In this document: piece after piece, positions 1 to 7,664 of the stretch
Layout of the letters: each line of letters starts with the position of its first letter
How positions within the stretch are numbered: the first letter of the stretch is position 1
NCBI RefSeq assembly: GCF_005543295.1
Contig: NZ_SRSG01000019.1
Location: 1 to 35,976 of the forward strand
Length of the DNA: 35,976 bases
Direction of reading: 5' to 3'
From: Halalkalirubrum salinum
Lineage (GTDB): Archaea; Halobacteriota; Halobacteria; Halobacteriales; Haloferacaceae
Notes under the pieces: model-generated
Told to the model about the DNA's origin: nothing
Database searches by the model: none
The model's input: the letters and a program-made list of their open reading frames with translations, nothing else
Position numbers and translations under genes: made by a program

Positions 1-80
1 ATCCGTTATTTCTTTAGCAGAACGCGGTATTCCTGATTGAGTTCTGAGAGGAGTCTCTGTGTAGCTTCCACGATCACACT

Positions 81-443
81 TCATTTGGATAGATCGTCTC
101 TGATTGCCAAATCCAGATATGGGCGGACGGAATCGATAGCGTCCAATCCAGTCACCGTCTCTTGTTCAATCTTGTATTCGATTACTCCTGCCTCGGTCAA
201 CTTCGGCAAATGAATGTGATAGAGGCTGGTCAGAATGCGTTCATAGTGATCGCGGGAGACGCTATCCTCCCAAAGGGCTAACTGTTCGGCGAGTGCACCA
301 AGTGGCACGCTGCCTGCGTGTCCGGCAAGAAAGTGCAATATGTTCCGACGTCGATTGTGGGCTAACAAAGGGAAAATGTCAGTTGCTGTGAGGTTAGTAG
401 TTGAACTATCGGGTGTGGGTTTGGATGGCGTCTTAGTGGTCAT
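81..443 (-). CDS. DUF7344-type winged-helix protein
   Basis: A 120-residue acidic protein. After a Thr/Ser/Pro-rich N-terminus of about 20 residues comes a compact domain beginning at the DIFPLLAHNRRRNILHFL segment, followed by helices ending in a LPKLTEAGVIEY wing. This pattern (NxRRRxIL, then a linker, then HxxLPKLxxxGVIEY) is typical of the haloarchaeal DUF7344 domain, a winged-helix-like fold common in small putative regulators. No sensor or output domain is attached. It sits alone on the minus strand with an AT-rich promoter region upstream. The DNA target is unknown. The family call is from recognition; a regulatory role is inference. Confidence 0.75.
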   Translation of the reverse strand: MTTKTPSKPTPDSSTTNLTATDIFPLLAHNRRRNILHFLAGHAGSVPLGALAEQLALWEDSVSRDHYERILTSLYHIHLPKLTEAGVIEYKIEQETVTGLDAIDSVRPYLDLAIRDDLSK

Positions 444-581
444 TATCTCCTTTCCTACTCGAATTATACTCGTCGTTTAACACGGTCAGCAGACCCTGCG
501 TCAGTATAATTCAGTCGTTACTCTGATATCAGGTGTAAAAACTGTATCTTAAAAATACATGAATATTCCATGTCTGAGACA

Positions 582-788
582 TTATTCTTTGATGAGAGTT
601 GGTTGATAGGAAGATTCTTCGTCGGAGTAAGACCTTGTTATGGTGACAGTCCAATCCGGTGCATCGGAGATCGGGACCGTGACATGCCACTCACCCTCGA
701 TAGCATGTCCATACGTGTAGGCTTCTAAGAGAAATTGTTCGAGGGATTGCTCAAAGGGAATACCTTGGTCTGTTGGTTGTGAGTCCAT
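582..788 (-). CDS. small haloarchaeal protein of unknown function
   Basis: A 68-residue acidic protein starting at the ATG at 788-786. An in-frame ATG at 875 would add 29 residues rich in aromatic and hydrophobic amino acids that do not resemble the rest, so the shorter form is preferred. The body has a helix-like first half (FEQSLEQFLLEAYTYGHAIEG) and a beta-rich second half (EWHVTVPISDAPDWTVTITRS), suggesting a small alpha/beta fold. I do not recognise the family. It is transcribed in the same direction as the gene at 81-443 but 138 bp separates them, so independent expression is likely. Confidence 0.5.
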   Translation of the reverse strand: MDSQPTDQGIPFEQSLEQFLLEAYTYGHAIEGEWHVTVPISDAPDWTVTITRSYSDEESSYQPTLIKE

Positions 789-875
789 GATCGGCTTGGA
801 GGCAGAGCAAGGGTAAAAATAAATCCACACTTCTACCTCTAACGCCCTAAGGAAATGTACAATATAAATAGTCAT

Positions 876-1192
876 CGGTCAATAGACCACTCCTTTCTTA
901 ATTCTGACAGCGCGAATCGTATATCTATCGAGTCTCTCGCCCTACAATCTGGACAAACTGTCTTGCAAGACACGCGCGTTGTATTCAGTATTTGATCCCG
1001 GTCATATTTGAAAGAGTTCAACAAAACGCATCAATTATATCCAGGATAGTTTTACTATCAATGATACTTGCAATACATTTTATTGTCAATGTATGTTAAT
1101 TTCAACAAAGTCGTATTAGCTAAAATGCCAGACCGTACTTTTTCGCTATTCTACGTATCCGAACAGGATTGACAGCACTGCGATGGATCTGC
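876..1192. other. AT-rich intergenic region
   Basis: About 300 bp of AT-rich DNA between the small gene at 582-788 and the end of nosY. I see no convincing gene. A short open stretch on the minus strand near 1120-1190 ends in a basic peptide (RIRRIAKKYGLAF) that looks protein-like, but it runs into an alternative frame of nosY and has no start of its own. Confidence 0.5.
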
Positions 1193-2023
1193 CTACAATC
1201 GCTTATGCGCAACGATCGCTGCAGCCGCCAAAAGCGGCCCGATGATCCACGAAACGAGCCCGATCGCGCTCGCGGCCGGCGAGCCGTAGGCCCCTTCGGT
1301 CGGCGCAGCGATCGCGATGACAGTCTCGAGTACGAGCGATCGATACGCGCTGTTCGGCACTGCAGCGAACGACCATGAGAGCGACGACGGTCCGATCCAC
1401 CCATCTGTAACCCCGGCGAGGATCGCGGCGTCACCGCCGACAACCGCCACAAGGACCGCGCCGATCGCCAGCGCAATCGCCGTGCGGAGCGATCGGGCGA
1501 TGACCGATCCAAGGAGAACGAGCGACAGCATGGACAGTCCGTACAGCGCCGTCAACACGACGAAGCGGCCGAAAAGCACCGGTGAATCGACGCCTGAATG
1601 GGTGGCAAACACCCCGGTGTCTGGCGAGGCGGTGAACGCAATGACTGCGCCGGTCGCGACAAGCGGAAGCCCGAGCATCCCGAGCATCCCAACCGATCGG
1701 CCGAGATATACCGCAGTCACGTACACTGGCGCGGGGACATCGTAGGTAGTGAAGACTGCGAGCTCGCCGCGATCGAGATCCGCGACGACACTCCGGTAGC
1801 CGATCGCGATCGCGAGCACCGGCACGATCACCTCAAGCGGTAGCAGCAGGTCAACAATTGCGGGCGTGTAGCCGGTCGCTGCGCCACCACCGCCAGCGAC
1901 GAGCACGAACAAAAACCCGAACAATCCCACGGCAAGGAGTGCGTATATCCGTGTTCGCAGGACGGTCTTGACTTCCCGGGCGGCGATCGCTGTCCCCTGA
2001 CCCAGCGCACTGTGGGCAGTCAT
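1193..2023 (-). CDS. nosY: NosY-type ABC transporter permease
   Basis: A 276-residue integral membrane protein with about six hydrophobic segments. It opens with a cytoplasmic helix (ALGQGTAIAAREVKTVLRTRIYALLAV), the arrangement of ABC-2/NosY permeases. NosY pairs with the NosF ATPase and the extracytoplasmic NosD protein; the complex supports copper-site assembly in nitrous oxide reductase NosZ. The start ATG at 2023 overlaps the nosF stop (ATGA), so translation is coupled. Gene order nosD-nosF-nosY is the canonical module, and this context makes the assignment firm although permease sequences are poorly conserved. No nosZ follows; downstream is an AT-rich gap. Confidence 0.85.
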   Translation of the reverse strand: MTAHSALGQGTAIAAREVKTVLRTRIYALLAVGLFGFLFVLVAGGGGAATGYTPAIVDLLLPLEVIVPVLAIAIGYRSVVADLDRGELAVFTTYDVPAPVYVTAVYLGRSVGMLGMLGLPLVATGAVIAFTASPDTGVFATHSGVDSPVLFGRFVVLTALYGLSMLSLVLLGSVIARSLRTAIALAIGAVLVAVVGGDAAILAGVTDGWIGPSSLSWSFAAVPNSAYRSLVLETVIAIAAPTEGAYGSPAASAIGLVSWIIGPLLAAAAIVAHKRL

Positions 2024-2838
2024 TGCCGCTCACCGTCGGTTGGATCGCCGCGATGGCGCTCGTCATTACCGTCGCCGTGGTCGGCTCGGTCTGCTGTGAC
2101 GACTGCGTGGTAGGCCTCCCGAAGATCTCCCACTCCATAGCGTGTCGCCAGCGTTTGTGGGGCTGTAAGCTCGGTCACCGTGCCGTCAGAGAGGACCCCG
2201 ACGCGATCGGCGTGGCGCGAAACCAATGAGAGATTGTGGGAGGTGAGCACCACCGCGGTTCCGGCTGCGGCCAGTTCGTCTGCGACCTCGAAGACGCGAT
2301 TCGCCATTGTTGGATCGAGTCCGCTTGCGGGCTCGTCGAAAATGACGACTGGTGGGGAGCCGACGATCGACTGTCCGACGCCGAGAAGCCTCGTCATCCC
2401 GCCAGACAGCGCCTCGACGGGTCGATTTCGAGCGTCTGTGAGCCTGACTCGATCCAAAATGCGATCGGAATCGACCGCCGTCTCGACAAGTGAAGCATAA
2501 AACTCGATCGTCTCTGCGACCGTAAACCCCGGCCGGAACGACGGCCGCTGCGGGAGGTAGCCGATTCGTCGGGCTGTCTGGGGCCCCTCGTACGTGACTG
2601 CCCCCGAGGTCGGTGCTTCGAGTTCGAGCAACAACCGAAGCAGCGTCGTTTTGCCCGTCCCGTTTGGTCCGACCAGTGCGGTTACCGCGGCGGCAGGGAT
2701 CTCGATCGAGACGTCTGAGAGGACTTCGACGCTGCCGTAGCGTTTCTCGATCGACTCCCCAGCCAGAACTGTCGTGGCCGCGTTTCGATCGGGCTGTGCC
2801 GCGTTCGCGCACTCAGTCGCTGGGTTCTTCGGTTTCAT
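2020..2838 (-). CDS. nosF: NosF-type ABC transporter ATPase
   Basis: A 272-residue nucleotide-binding subunit. Visible motifs are Walker A GPNGTGKT at residues 57-64, the ABC signature LSGGM at 143-147, Walker B VVIFDEP at 163-169 and a switch histidine in VVLTSHNLS. The open frame extends far upstream, but that extension is the antisense-like shadow of nosD. The ATG at 2838-2836 starts just before the first conserved strand (VLAGESIEKRYGSVEVLSDVS) and overlaps the nosD 3' end by 26 bp. The stop overlaps the nosY start. NosF powers the NosDFY machinery that helps assemble the copper centre of nitrous oxide reductase. Confidence 0.9.
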   Translation of the reverse strand: MKPKNPATECANAAQPDRNAATTVLAGESIEKRYGSVEVLSDVSIEIPAAAVTALVGPNGTGKTTLLRLLLELEAPTSGAVTYEGPQTARRIGYLPQRPSFRPGFTVAETIEFYASLVETAVDSDRILDRVRLTDARNRPVEALSGGMTRLLGVGQSIVGSPPVVIFDEPASGLDPTMANRVFEVADELAAAGTAVVLTSHNLSLVSRHADRVGVLSDGTVTELTAPQTLATRYGVGDLREAYHAVVTADRADHGDGNDERHRGDPTDGERQ

Positions 2839-4771
2839 TGGTGTCGAAATGTGAGCGGTTGTTGTCGATTCCGTCGCCCCGAACCGCCTGGGCGGTCTCG
2901 ATACGCTGGGGATTGTGTGGCTCGACGGATGGATACGGATCAATAATACTCCCGGATCGCAGCCCTGGGGCCGCTCCCTTGAGTGTTCGCAGTCCCTCAT
3001 AGACGGGTGACTGGTGGAGTGTTCGCTGGGCGGTCGATCGGTGCAGTTCACCCTGGACGGGGTCGGTCGGCGAGTACGCACGCTCGTAGATGCCCCCGGT
3101 CGATGGACCGTACATACCGGTCCAGTAGTTGCTAACGCCGTCGGCCGCCCAGATGCGGAGCGGGCCAGCACCAGCACCCGCGTGGCGATCGTTGTCGACG
3201 AAGTCGTTGCGGGCGATGTCGCTCGTGGCGATAACGGAGCCGGTCCGCATGCCGTACTCGTTACCCATGAGGACGTTGTGTTCGTACAGCGAGCCGATCG
3301 CACTCGTTGAGATCCCGAGTCTGCTGTCGACAGCAATGTTGTGCGCGATGTAGGAATCCGATCCGCTTGTGCCGATCGCCGTCGATGTGTTGGCAACGAC
3401 GTTGTTCACGATCGCGTTGCGGGCGGGGTCGGTCATGATCGTTATCCCGCCGTAGTCGTGGTTCGCGAATTCGTTTCCGTGGATGAGCGCGTCGGAGGTG
3501 TGCATGAGATGGACACCGTAGCGTCCGTCTGTGAAGGTTGACGATCGGATCACAGTTTCCGGCGATCGATGCAGGTACACGCCATCGCGGCCCGCCAGAA
3601 ATGTCGAATTCTCGACGACAGTCCGCGGCGATCGCATGAGCATCACACCCATGAAGCTGTCTCGCCACACCGCGGTGCCCGTGACTGAGACGTTTCGCAC
3701 GACCGTGTCCGGCGCGTCACGGACGAGAATCCCGTTCGAGTCGGTGTGTGGTACTCGGACATCCTGGACGAGTGTCCCGTTGGCTTCGACGATCGCGATC
3801 GCGGCGTCACCGTGGCCGTAGCCCAGTTCGATATTCGTGTCCCAGTCGCCCTCGGCGGTCGCGTTCGGGTCACGGGTCGTATCGCCTGCGCCCCGTACGG
3901 TGACTCCAACGATGGCTACTTCGTCCGCTGAGACCGCGATTACATCACCCTCCCCGCCGCCGTCGATCGTCGTCTGAGGACCCACGAGTGTCATTGGACG
4001 ATCGATCTCGATCGATTCCTCGTATGTCCCCGCTGGCAACACTACCGTCGATCCGTTCGGTGCAGCGTCGATTCGCGATTGAATCGAGGCTGTGCTGTTC
4101 ATGTCATTGCTAACGGCTGCAGGCGGCCGGTCGAGCAATCGTTGAGCCGTCCGCAGTCGCGCGTCCGCGCTGCCTTGCTGCGTCTCGACGCGATCACGGA
4201 CGAGTGACGCGTCGTCGATCGACACGGGCCGATCACGGAGGGCCGTCCAATCGAGCACCTGGCCGCCGTGCCGATCAGCAAAAGTCGTTGCCGCCGCTCG
4301 ATCGCTGAACGGGACCACGATCGGCCCGTTTGGGGCTCGCGCGTCGCTATCAACGACATAGTATGCCTCTCCGGCGGGCACCCATACTGTTGATCGGTCG
4401 GTCTGGATCGTTCCGTTGTCATCGAGTTCGATCCCAGTCCCTGCGTAGTCGGTCACGTACGTCGCGATTGGATAGCCAAACTGCTGTTGTCTGGTTGGAT
4501 CAGCAAGTGCCGCGGCGGCCCGCTCTAGTCCGTAGTAGCCGACGACGTACTGATACTGCGAGTAGAACACTTGTGCGCGTGGCACTGCGGCCTCGCTGTC
4601 GATCTCTCGGTGGACCTCAGAGGCAAAGCCGATCGATCGCGTTTCGGAAAACTCGACCGGCTCCGGCGCACTGCCCCCGAGATCGACCGCGAACAGGCCC
4701 ACGGCGACCGCAAAGAGCACGGCCACAATGACGAGTACAGCCGATCGCTTGCTCACGGGCACGCTGTCCAT
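2813..4771 (-). CDS. nosD: NosD beta-helix protein with N-terminal NosL-like domain
   Basis: A 652-residue secreted or membrane-anchored protein. Residues 10-29 form a hydrophobic signal/anchor. Residues about 65-178 resemble NosL: the segment AYYVVDSDARAPNGP followed by IVVPFSDRAAATTFADRHGG parallels GSDVGGAMGPDIIPFSDTEE in the stand-alone NosL at 30871-31449. The CxxCxM copper site of NosL is absent here. From about 228 to 600 there are repeated short parallel beta-helix rungs (NosD/carbohydrate-binding CASH pattern), for example NGILVRDAPDTVVRNVSV. NosD is the extracytoplasmic partner of NosFY in NosZ copper-centre maturation. It is first in a nosDFY operon and is preceded by a NarO-type palindrome. 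The fusion is seen directly; its function is inferred. Confidence 0.9.
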   Translation of the reverse strand: MDSVPVSKRSAVLVIVAVLFAVAVGLFAVDLGGSAPEPVEFSETRSIGFASEVHREIDSEAAVPRAQVFYSQYQYVVGYYGLERAAAALADPTRQQQFGYPIATYVTDYAGTGIELDDNGTIQTDRSTVWVPAGEAYYVVDSDARAPNGPIVVPFSDRAAATTFADRHGGQVLDWTALRDRPVSIDDASLVRDRVETQQGSADARLRTAQRLLDRPPAAVSNDMNSTASIQSRIDAAPNGSTVVLPAGTYEESIEIDRPMTLVGPQTTIDGGGEGDVIAVSADEVAIVGVTVRGAGDTTRDPNATAEGDWDTNIELGYGHGDAAIAIVEANGTLVQDVRVPHTDSNGILVRDAPDTVVRNVSVTGTAVWRDSFMGVMLMRSPRTVVENSTFLAGRDGVYLHRSPETVIRSSTFTDGRYGVHLMHTSDALIHGNEFANHDYGGITIMTDPARNAIVNNVVANTSTAIGTSGSDSYIAHNIAVDSRLGISTSAIGSLYEHNVLMGNEYGMRTGSVIATSDIARNDFVDNDRHAGAGAGPLRIWAADGVSNYWTGMYGPSTGGIYERAYSPTDPVQGELHRSTAQRTLHQSPVYEGLRTLKGAAPGLRSGSIIDPYPSVEPHNPQRIETAQAVRGDGIDNNRSHFDTNETEEPSD

Positions 4772-4790
4772 ACTGGTGGTTTTAGCCGAC

Positions 4791-4829
4791 CGAAGTTATG
4801 ACGTGTGGTACACGATTCGAAGCCGTTCG
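4791..4829 (-). promoter_or_regulatory. nosD promoter with CGAA-N4-TTCG (NarO-type) palindrome
   Basis: CGAAGCCGTTCG at 4818-4829 is a perfect CGAA-N4-TTCG inverted repeat, the motif associated with the haloarchaeal denitrification regulator NarO. Reading toward nosD it lies about 20 bp upstream of a TATA-like CATAACTT (about 4791-4798), which is itself about 23 bp before the nosD ATG. That spacing suits activator, TATA and leaderless start. The motif was found by eye, and a 4+4 match can occur by chance; the position supports it. Confidence 0.5.
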
Positions 4830-4922
4830 ACCAGCGTCGATTTATGCTACAACAGATCATTCGAGGCGTCTACACGTGTTTTTTATCGTCTGTTTAGAAC
4901 AACAGGTTTATTAGAGACAACT

Positions 4923-4940
4923 GTGTATTGTACAATACAC
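4923..4940. promoter_or_regulatory. 18-bp perfect palindrome at the tusA promoter
   Basis: GTGTATTGTACAATACAC is a perfect 18-bp palindrome ending 8 bp before the tusA ATG, just downstream of a TATA-like TTTATTA (about 4903-4909). It should therefore overlap the transcription start, the geometry of a repressor operator. The 12-bp core TATTGTACAATA recurs exactly at 29634-29645, upstream of the TSUP exporter gene. The regulator is unknown. Confidence 0.6.
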
Positions 4941-4948
4941 CCAATAAC

Positions 4949-5206
4949 ATGAAGGGAGAGTACCAAATCACCGAGACGTTGGACGTGAAAGGCCTCAGCT
5001 GCCCGATGCCGATCGTGAAGACCAAACAGGCGATCGACCCCCTCGATGCGGGGTCGGTGCTTGAGGTCGTTTCGACCGATTCAGGCAGTATGAGCGATAT
5101 CAAAGGCTGGGCCGACGGGACGGGCGGCGTCGAACTGCTTGAACAGTCTGAGGGCACCGAGGGCGGCGACGCTGTGTACAAACACTACGTCAAAAAGATC
5201 GAATGA
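4949..5206 (+). CDS. tusA: TusA-family sulfur carrier
   Basis: An 85-residue TusA/SirA-like protein with the hallmark CPMPI motif. Cys18 is the expected persulfide-carrying residue, within DVKGLSCPMPIVKTKQAI. The ATG at 4949 is preferred over the in-frame ATG at 4928 because the latter lies inside the 18-bp operator-like palindrome. TusA proteins pass sulfane sulfur between rhodaneses, DsrE proteins and acceptors. The DsrE2-type gene follows 4 bp after the stop, the common tusA-dsrE2 pairing of sulfur-oxidising and sulfur-reducing prokaryotes. It is divergent from nosD. A role in sulfur metabolism rather than tRNA thiolation is inferred from context. Confidence 0.92.
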   Translation: MKGEYQITETLDVKGLSCPMPIVKTKQAIDPLDAGSVLEVVSTDSGSMSDIKGWADGTGGVELLEQSEGTEGGDAVYKHYVKKIE

Positions 5207-5210
5207 ACAG

Positions 5211-5777
5211 ATGAGCACGGATACGCCCACAGCCGACGGCACCGACGCTGCGCTCACGGCGCGCATCGAGGCGCTCGAATCCGAGATTGCGGATCTGAAG
5301 GCGGATGCAGGCGACGAGCAAAAACAGATGACGATCGTCGCGACGAAGGGATCGTTCGACATGGCGTACCCGCCGTTGATCCTTGCGAGTACGGCGGCGG
5401 CGTTCGGCTGGGATGTCGTCGTCTTCCACACCTTCTGGGGGCTCGACATTCTCCACGAGGAGAAGTCGAAGAACCTCAAGCTGAGCGCGGTCGGCAACCC
5501 GAGCATGCCGATGCCCAACGCCCTTGCGGCGCTGCCAGGGATGGACTCGCTTGCCACCCGAATGATGGAAAAACGGATCGAAGAAAACGGCACAGCGACG
5601 ATCGAAGAGCTCATCGACCTCTCACTCGAAACTGGTGTCGATCTCCAGGCGTGTCAGATGACGATCGAGCTCATGGACTACGACGAGGAGGACTTCTACG
5701 ACGGCGTCACCACGGGTGTCGGCGCGGCGACCGCGCTAAACCACATGGCTGACTCTGACGTGCAGCTGCTCATCTAA
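5211..5777 (+). CDS. dsrE2: DsrE2-type (DsrE/F/H-like) sulfurtransferase
   Basis: A 188-residue protein of the DsrE/DsrF/DrsH-like (DsrE2) family. The N-terminus has a predicted short coiled coil (ARIEALESEIADLKAD, about residues 16-31). The alpha/beta domain (MTIVATKGSFDMAYPPLILA) is followed by the hydrophobic face FGWDVVVFHTFWGLDIL and a conserved cysteine, Cys148, in LQACQMTIELM, the likely persulfide site. The ATG at 5211 follows the tusA stop by 4 bp; an upstream in-frame ATG lies inside tusA and is rejected. DsrE2 proteins are typically membrane-associated partners of TusA that mobilise sulfane sulfur. Confidence 0.9.
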   Translation: MSTDTPTADGTDAALTARIEALESEIADLKADAGDEQKQMTIVATKGSFDMAYPPLILASTAAAFGWDVVVFHTFWGLDILHEEKSKNLKLSAVGNPSMPMPNALAALPGMDSLATRMMEKRIEENGTATIEELIDLSLETGVDLQACQMTIELMDYDEEDFYDGVTTGVGAATALNHMADSDVQLLI

Positions 5778-5803
5778 CCTCGAAAAACGTAAAAACAGTA
5801 AAA

Positions 5804-6022
5804 TTATTTTCGTTCGCAGGTATTCACGCCGATAAGCGAGTACGCCCCACAGGTTCGGGTTGTGGCGGTAACAAACAGCACCACGGAGACAATTCCCAAC
5901 ACTGCGGCCGCAAGACTGCTCGTTGAGATAATTCCGCCAAGGATGGCCAGCGACGCACCGCCGGCGATCGCTCCGAGTGCGATGCGAGCCGTTCGATCGA
6001 GTTCACCAACGTTTTGTTCCAT
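5804..6022 (-). CDS. YgaP-like (DUF2892) small membrane protein
   Basis: A 72-residue protein with the DUF2892 layout: N-terminal MEQNVGELDRTARIALG, two hydrophobic segments (about 15-32 and 36-52), then a TRTCGAYSLIGVNTC tail with two cysteines. In YgaP this transmembrane module is fused to a rhodanese; here it stands alone. It converges on the dsrE2-type gene with 26 bp between stops, consistent with a sulfur-linked neighbourhood. Function is unknown. Membrane location is clear from sequence; a link to sulfur transfer is inference. Confidence 0.85.
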   Translation of the reverse strand: MEQNVGELDRTARIALGAIAGGASLAILGGIISTSSLAAAVLGIVSVVLFVTATTRTCGAYSLIGVNTCERK

Positions 6023-6228
6023 ATCTTTGTCTTGGGTAGGTAGTCCAATAGAGTTGTCGACTATTTTGACAATGTTGTCCCAAATATCTCTTAATAAATA
6101 ATACGCGTTCTGTGTTCTTGGGAATATTGAGCACTATTATATGATGTAGTTTCATTAGTGTGAATGTATGTTTAATTGATATTTTATTATATTTGTCGAC
6201 GTGAACTTCCCGATCAAAGTCATATAAG

Positions 6229-6730
6229 TCATTTACCCTGACAACATTTGTGAGCTATTATGCTTTCATCCGCAAGGAGATGAATGATGTGATGAGCATC
6301 TTCTTCGATTTCAGTAAGGAGTTCTTGTTGGAGATGTGCAGTCCCTGTGTCGTCGGATTGCTGGGCAATACGAGCATCTTCATCTACCGCTGAGAGCAAC
6401 ATTTGGTAGGCGTTCGCGTCAGGCTCAAGCGATGACTGACTGTGGTATACTGTTTCAGCCCAAAAGTGACCAAACTATGTACGGTAGCATTCCCAGTCCT
6501 GCGACAGGAACTCCGCCTATTGCAGTAGTGCGCTCAATAAGCGCGTCGACTTGGTTTATTTCTGTATAATAAGTGCTACCGAGGAATCTGTGGATGTTGA
6601 CGGACTGCGGCTCAACCATGTTCCAGTGGTGCTTCTGTATCTCTTAGTTAAGTACTCGCATGGTGGCAACCAATTCATCTGACACAGTCCGTTCTCGCTG
6701 TCGGACAGGTGCACTGAAGATTGTGTTACA
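6229..6730 (-). pseudogene. dpsA-like ferritin pseudogene
   Basis: Three minus-strand segments line up with a haloarchaeal Dps (ferritin-like iron-storage and DNA-protection) protein. Segment 1 (about 6730-6647) reads RERTVSDELVATMRVLN and ends in an in-frame TAA at 6644-6646. Segment 2 continues in the same frame with EIQKHHWNMVEPQSVNIH and IERTTAIGGVPVAG, matching the Dps QLKKHHWN...ALGGVP pattern. A frameshift near 6460-6495 then leads to segment 3, including TAHLQQELLTEIEEDAHHI, which matches the Dps C-terminal TAHxLxExLxExExDAHHI, ending at TGA 6229-6231. One stop plus one frameshift and lower GC than nearby genes indicate decay. The ferroxidase-region histidines (HHWN, DAHH) are still readable. 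The exact 5' limit is uncertain. Confidence 0.75.
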
Positions 6731-6801
6731 CAGCAGTTATTCGTATTCTCATCATGAAGACTTGGTCTCATGTGAAGCAGAACTTGGTTGGGTAACTACT
6801 G

Positions 6802-6902
6802 ATAGGGATTATCGTAGCCATCCGGAGACTTCGACCCCACTCTTTTGACCCCGTGTCTCGATCTCTTAGCAGAAAATTATGACTTTCTACGATAATCCCT
6901 AT
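6802..6902. repeat. 101-bp element with 16-bp perfect terminal inverted repeats
   Basis: ATAGGGATTATCGTAG at 6802-6817 is repeated exactly in reverse complement (CTACGATAATCCCTAT) at 6887-6902, around a 69-bp core with no gene. The structure resembles a miniature inverted-repeat transposable element. I see no clear target-site duplication. It lies between the dps pseudogene and the 3' end of the feo operon; a terminator hairpin with such a large loop is less likely. Confidence 0.55.
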
Positions 6903-6953
6903 GAAAACGGCAGGATTTTTTTAGAATATTGACTCCTCCGAGGGAGAATAACC

Positions 6954-7223
6954 TCAGCGATTTGCTGTCGAAGAATCGATAAGTTCCCAACCGTTGGCCG
7001 AGACGATGTACTGGACGGGGCTGTCCATCGGCCCGCAAGCGTCGGCCATCGGGCAGGCCGCACACGCGCTGTCTTCACAGTCGACTCGATGGACGTGGTT
7101 CCGGCGGCGCATCGTTTCGAGCATCCCGCGTATGGCATCTTCGCGCCTGTCGAGTTCTACGGCGATGCGCTCAGGACTGGTCCCCTCGGCCAGCAATCTG
7201 AGAACTGATAGGTAGGTACTCAT
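6954..7223 (-). CDS. feoC: FeoC-like winged-helix protein with four-Cys cluster
   Basis: An 89-residue protein. The first 40 residues form a helix-turn-helix (YLSVLRLLAEGTSPERIAVELDRREDAIRGML). Residues 49-63 hold four cysteines in C-x4-C-x2-C-x5-C (CEDSACAACPMADAC), the spacing expected for an iron-sulfur or other metal site as in bacterial FeoC. The C-terminus (VQYIVSANGWELI) looks like the wing. It is the last gene of the feoA-feoB-membrane gene cluster and its ATG overlaps the preceding stop (ATGA). It probably modulates Feo transport or its expression in response to iron or redox state. The FeoC assignment rests on fold, cysteines and position rather than strong sequence identity. Confidence 0.65.
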   Translation of the reverse strand: MSTYLSVLRLLAEGTSPERIAVELDRREDAIRGMLETMRRRNHVHRVDCEDSACAACPMADACGPMDSPVQYIVSANGWELIDSSTANR

Positions 7224-7663
7224 TGCTCGTTCTCCTGTGACCAGTAGGCTAGTGCTGACAGCGCAAACGGTGCGGCGACGACTGAGGGCGAGAATGGCGG
7301 CCCCAACACGGCCAATATCTCACCGCTGCTGGCGAGCCACTGTTCGGACCCACCTGGAATTGTTTCTAGTAATCTCGCAAGCAGGTCAGTACCAGCGACA
7401 ATCCAAAGCATAAGACTTCCCAAAAACACGGTCCCCTGAGCGTTCCGTCGGTCGAGTCCTTCGACCACCCCCTGAAGATAGAATGCGCTCGCCGATAACA
7501 GGATGACCCCACGCCACAGCAAGAATGTCCCTGAGATTGTCAGCACTCCCAGTGTCGATATTGGGTTAGGGAGCGCCAATCCGAGGCCGCGGACAACCGC
7601 GAGCAGTCCCATGAGGCCGACTGCCACTCCAAGTACGCCAAAGTATACCTCATCGACGCGCAT
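7220..7663 (-). CDS. Feo-operon integral membrane protein, unknown family
   Basis: A 147-residue protein with about four hydrophobic helices. The ATG at 7663 is chosen because it follows the feoB stop directly (TAACATG) and precedes the first helix (VYFGVLGVAVGLMGLLAVVRGLGLAL); an upstream in-frame ATG at 7690 lies inside feoB. The protein has few charged residues and no recognisable catalytic motif. Its stop overlaps the start of the FeoC-like gene, so the four feo-cluster genes are probably co-transcribed and translationally coupled. A role as an accessory subunit of the FeoB transporter is inferred from location only. Confidence 0.65.
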   Translation of the reverse strand: MRVDEVYFGVLGVAVGLMGLLAVVRGLGLALPNPISTLGVLTISGTFLLWRGVILLSASAFYLQGVVEGLDRRNAQGTVFLGSLMLWIVAGTDLLARLLETIPGGSEQWLASSGEILAVLGPPFSPSVVAAPFALSALAYWSQENEQ

Positions 7664-7664
7664 G

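Noticed and set aside
1120-1512. 130-codon minus-strand frame overlapping the nosY end
   Set aside because: Arg/Ser-rich shadow of nosY. The last peptide (RIRRIAKKYGLAF) looks natural but has no independent start.
2839-3396. N-terminal extension of nosF giving a 458-residue protein
   Set aside because: The extra 186 residues overlap nosD in another frame, are rich in Arg/Ser/Thr and have no family character; the ATG at 2838 fits the ABC domain start.
1193-4771. Very frequent CGATCG/GATC words in the nos, cop and cba genes
   Set aside because: Striking by eye, but this may simply be the organism's codon and oligonucleotide preference (Ile-Ala, Ser-Ile and similar codon pairs). Without a genome-wide count it cannot be called a feature.
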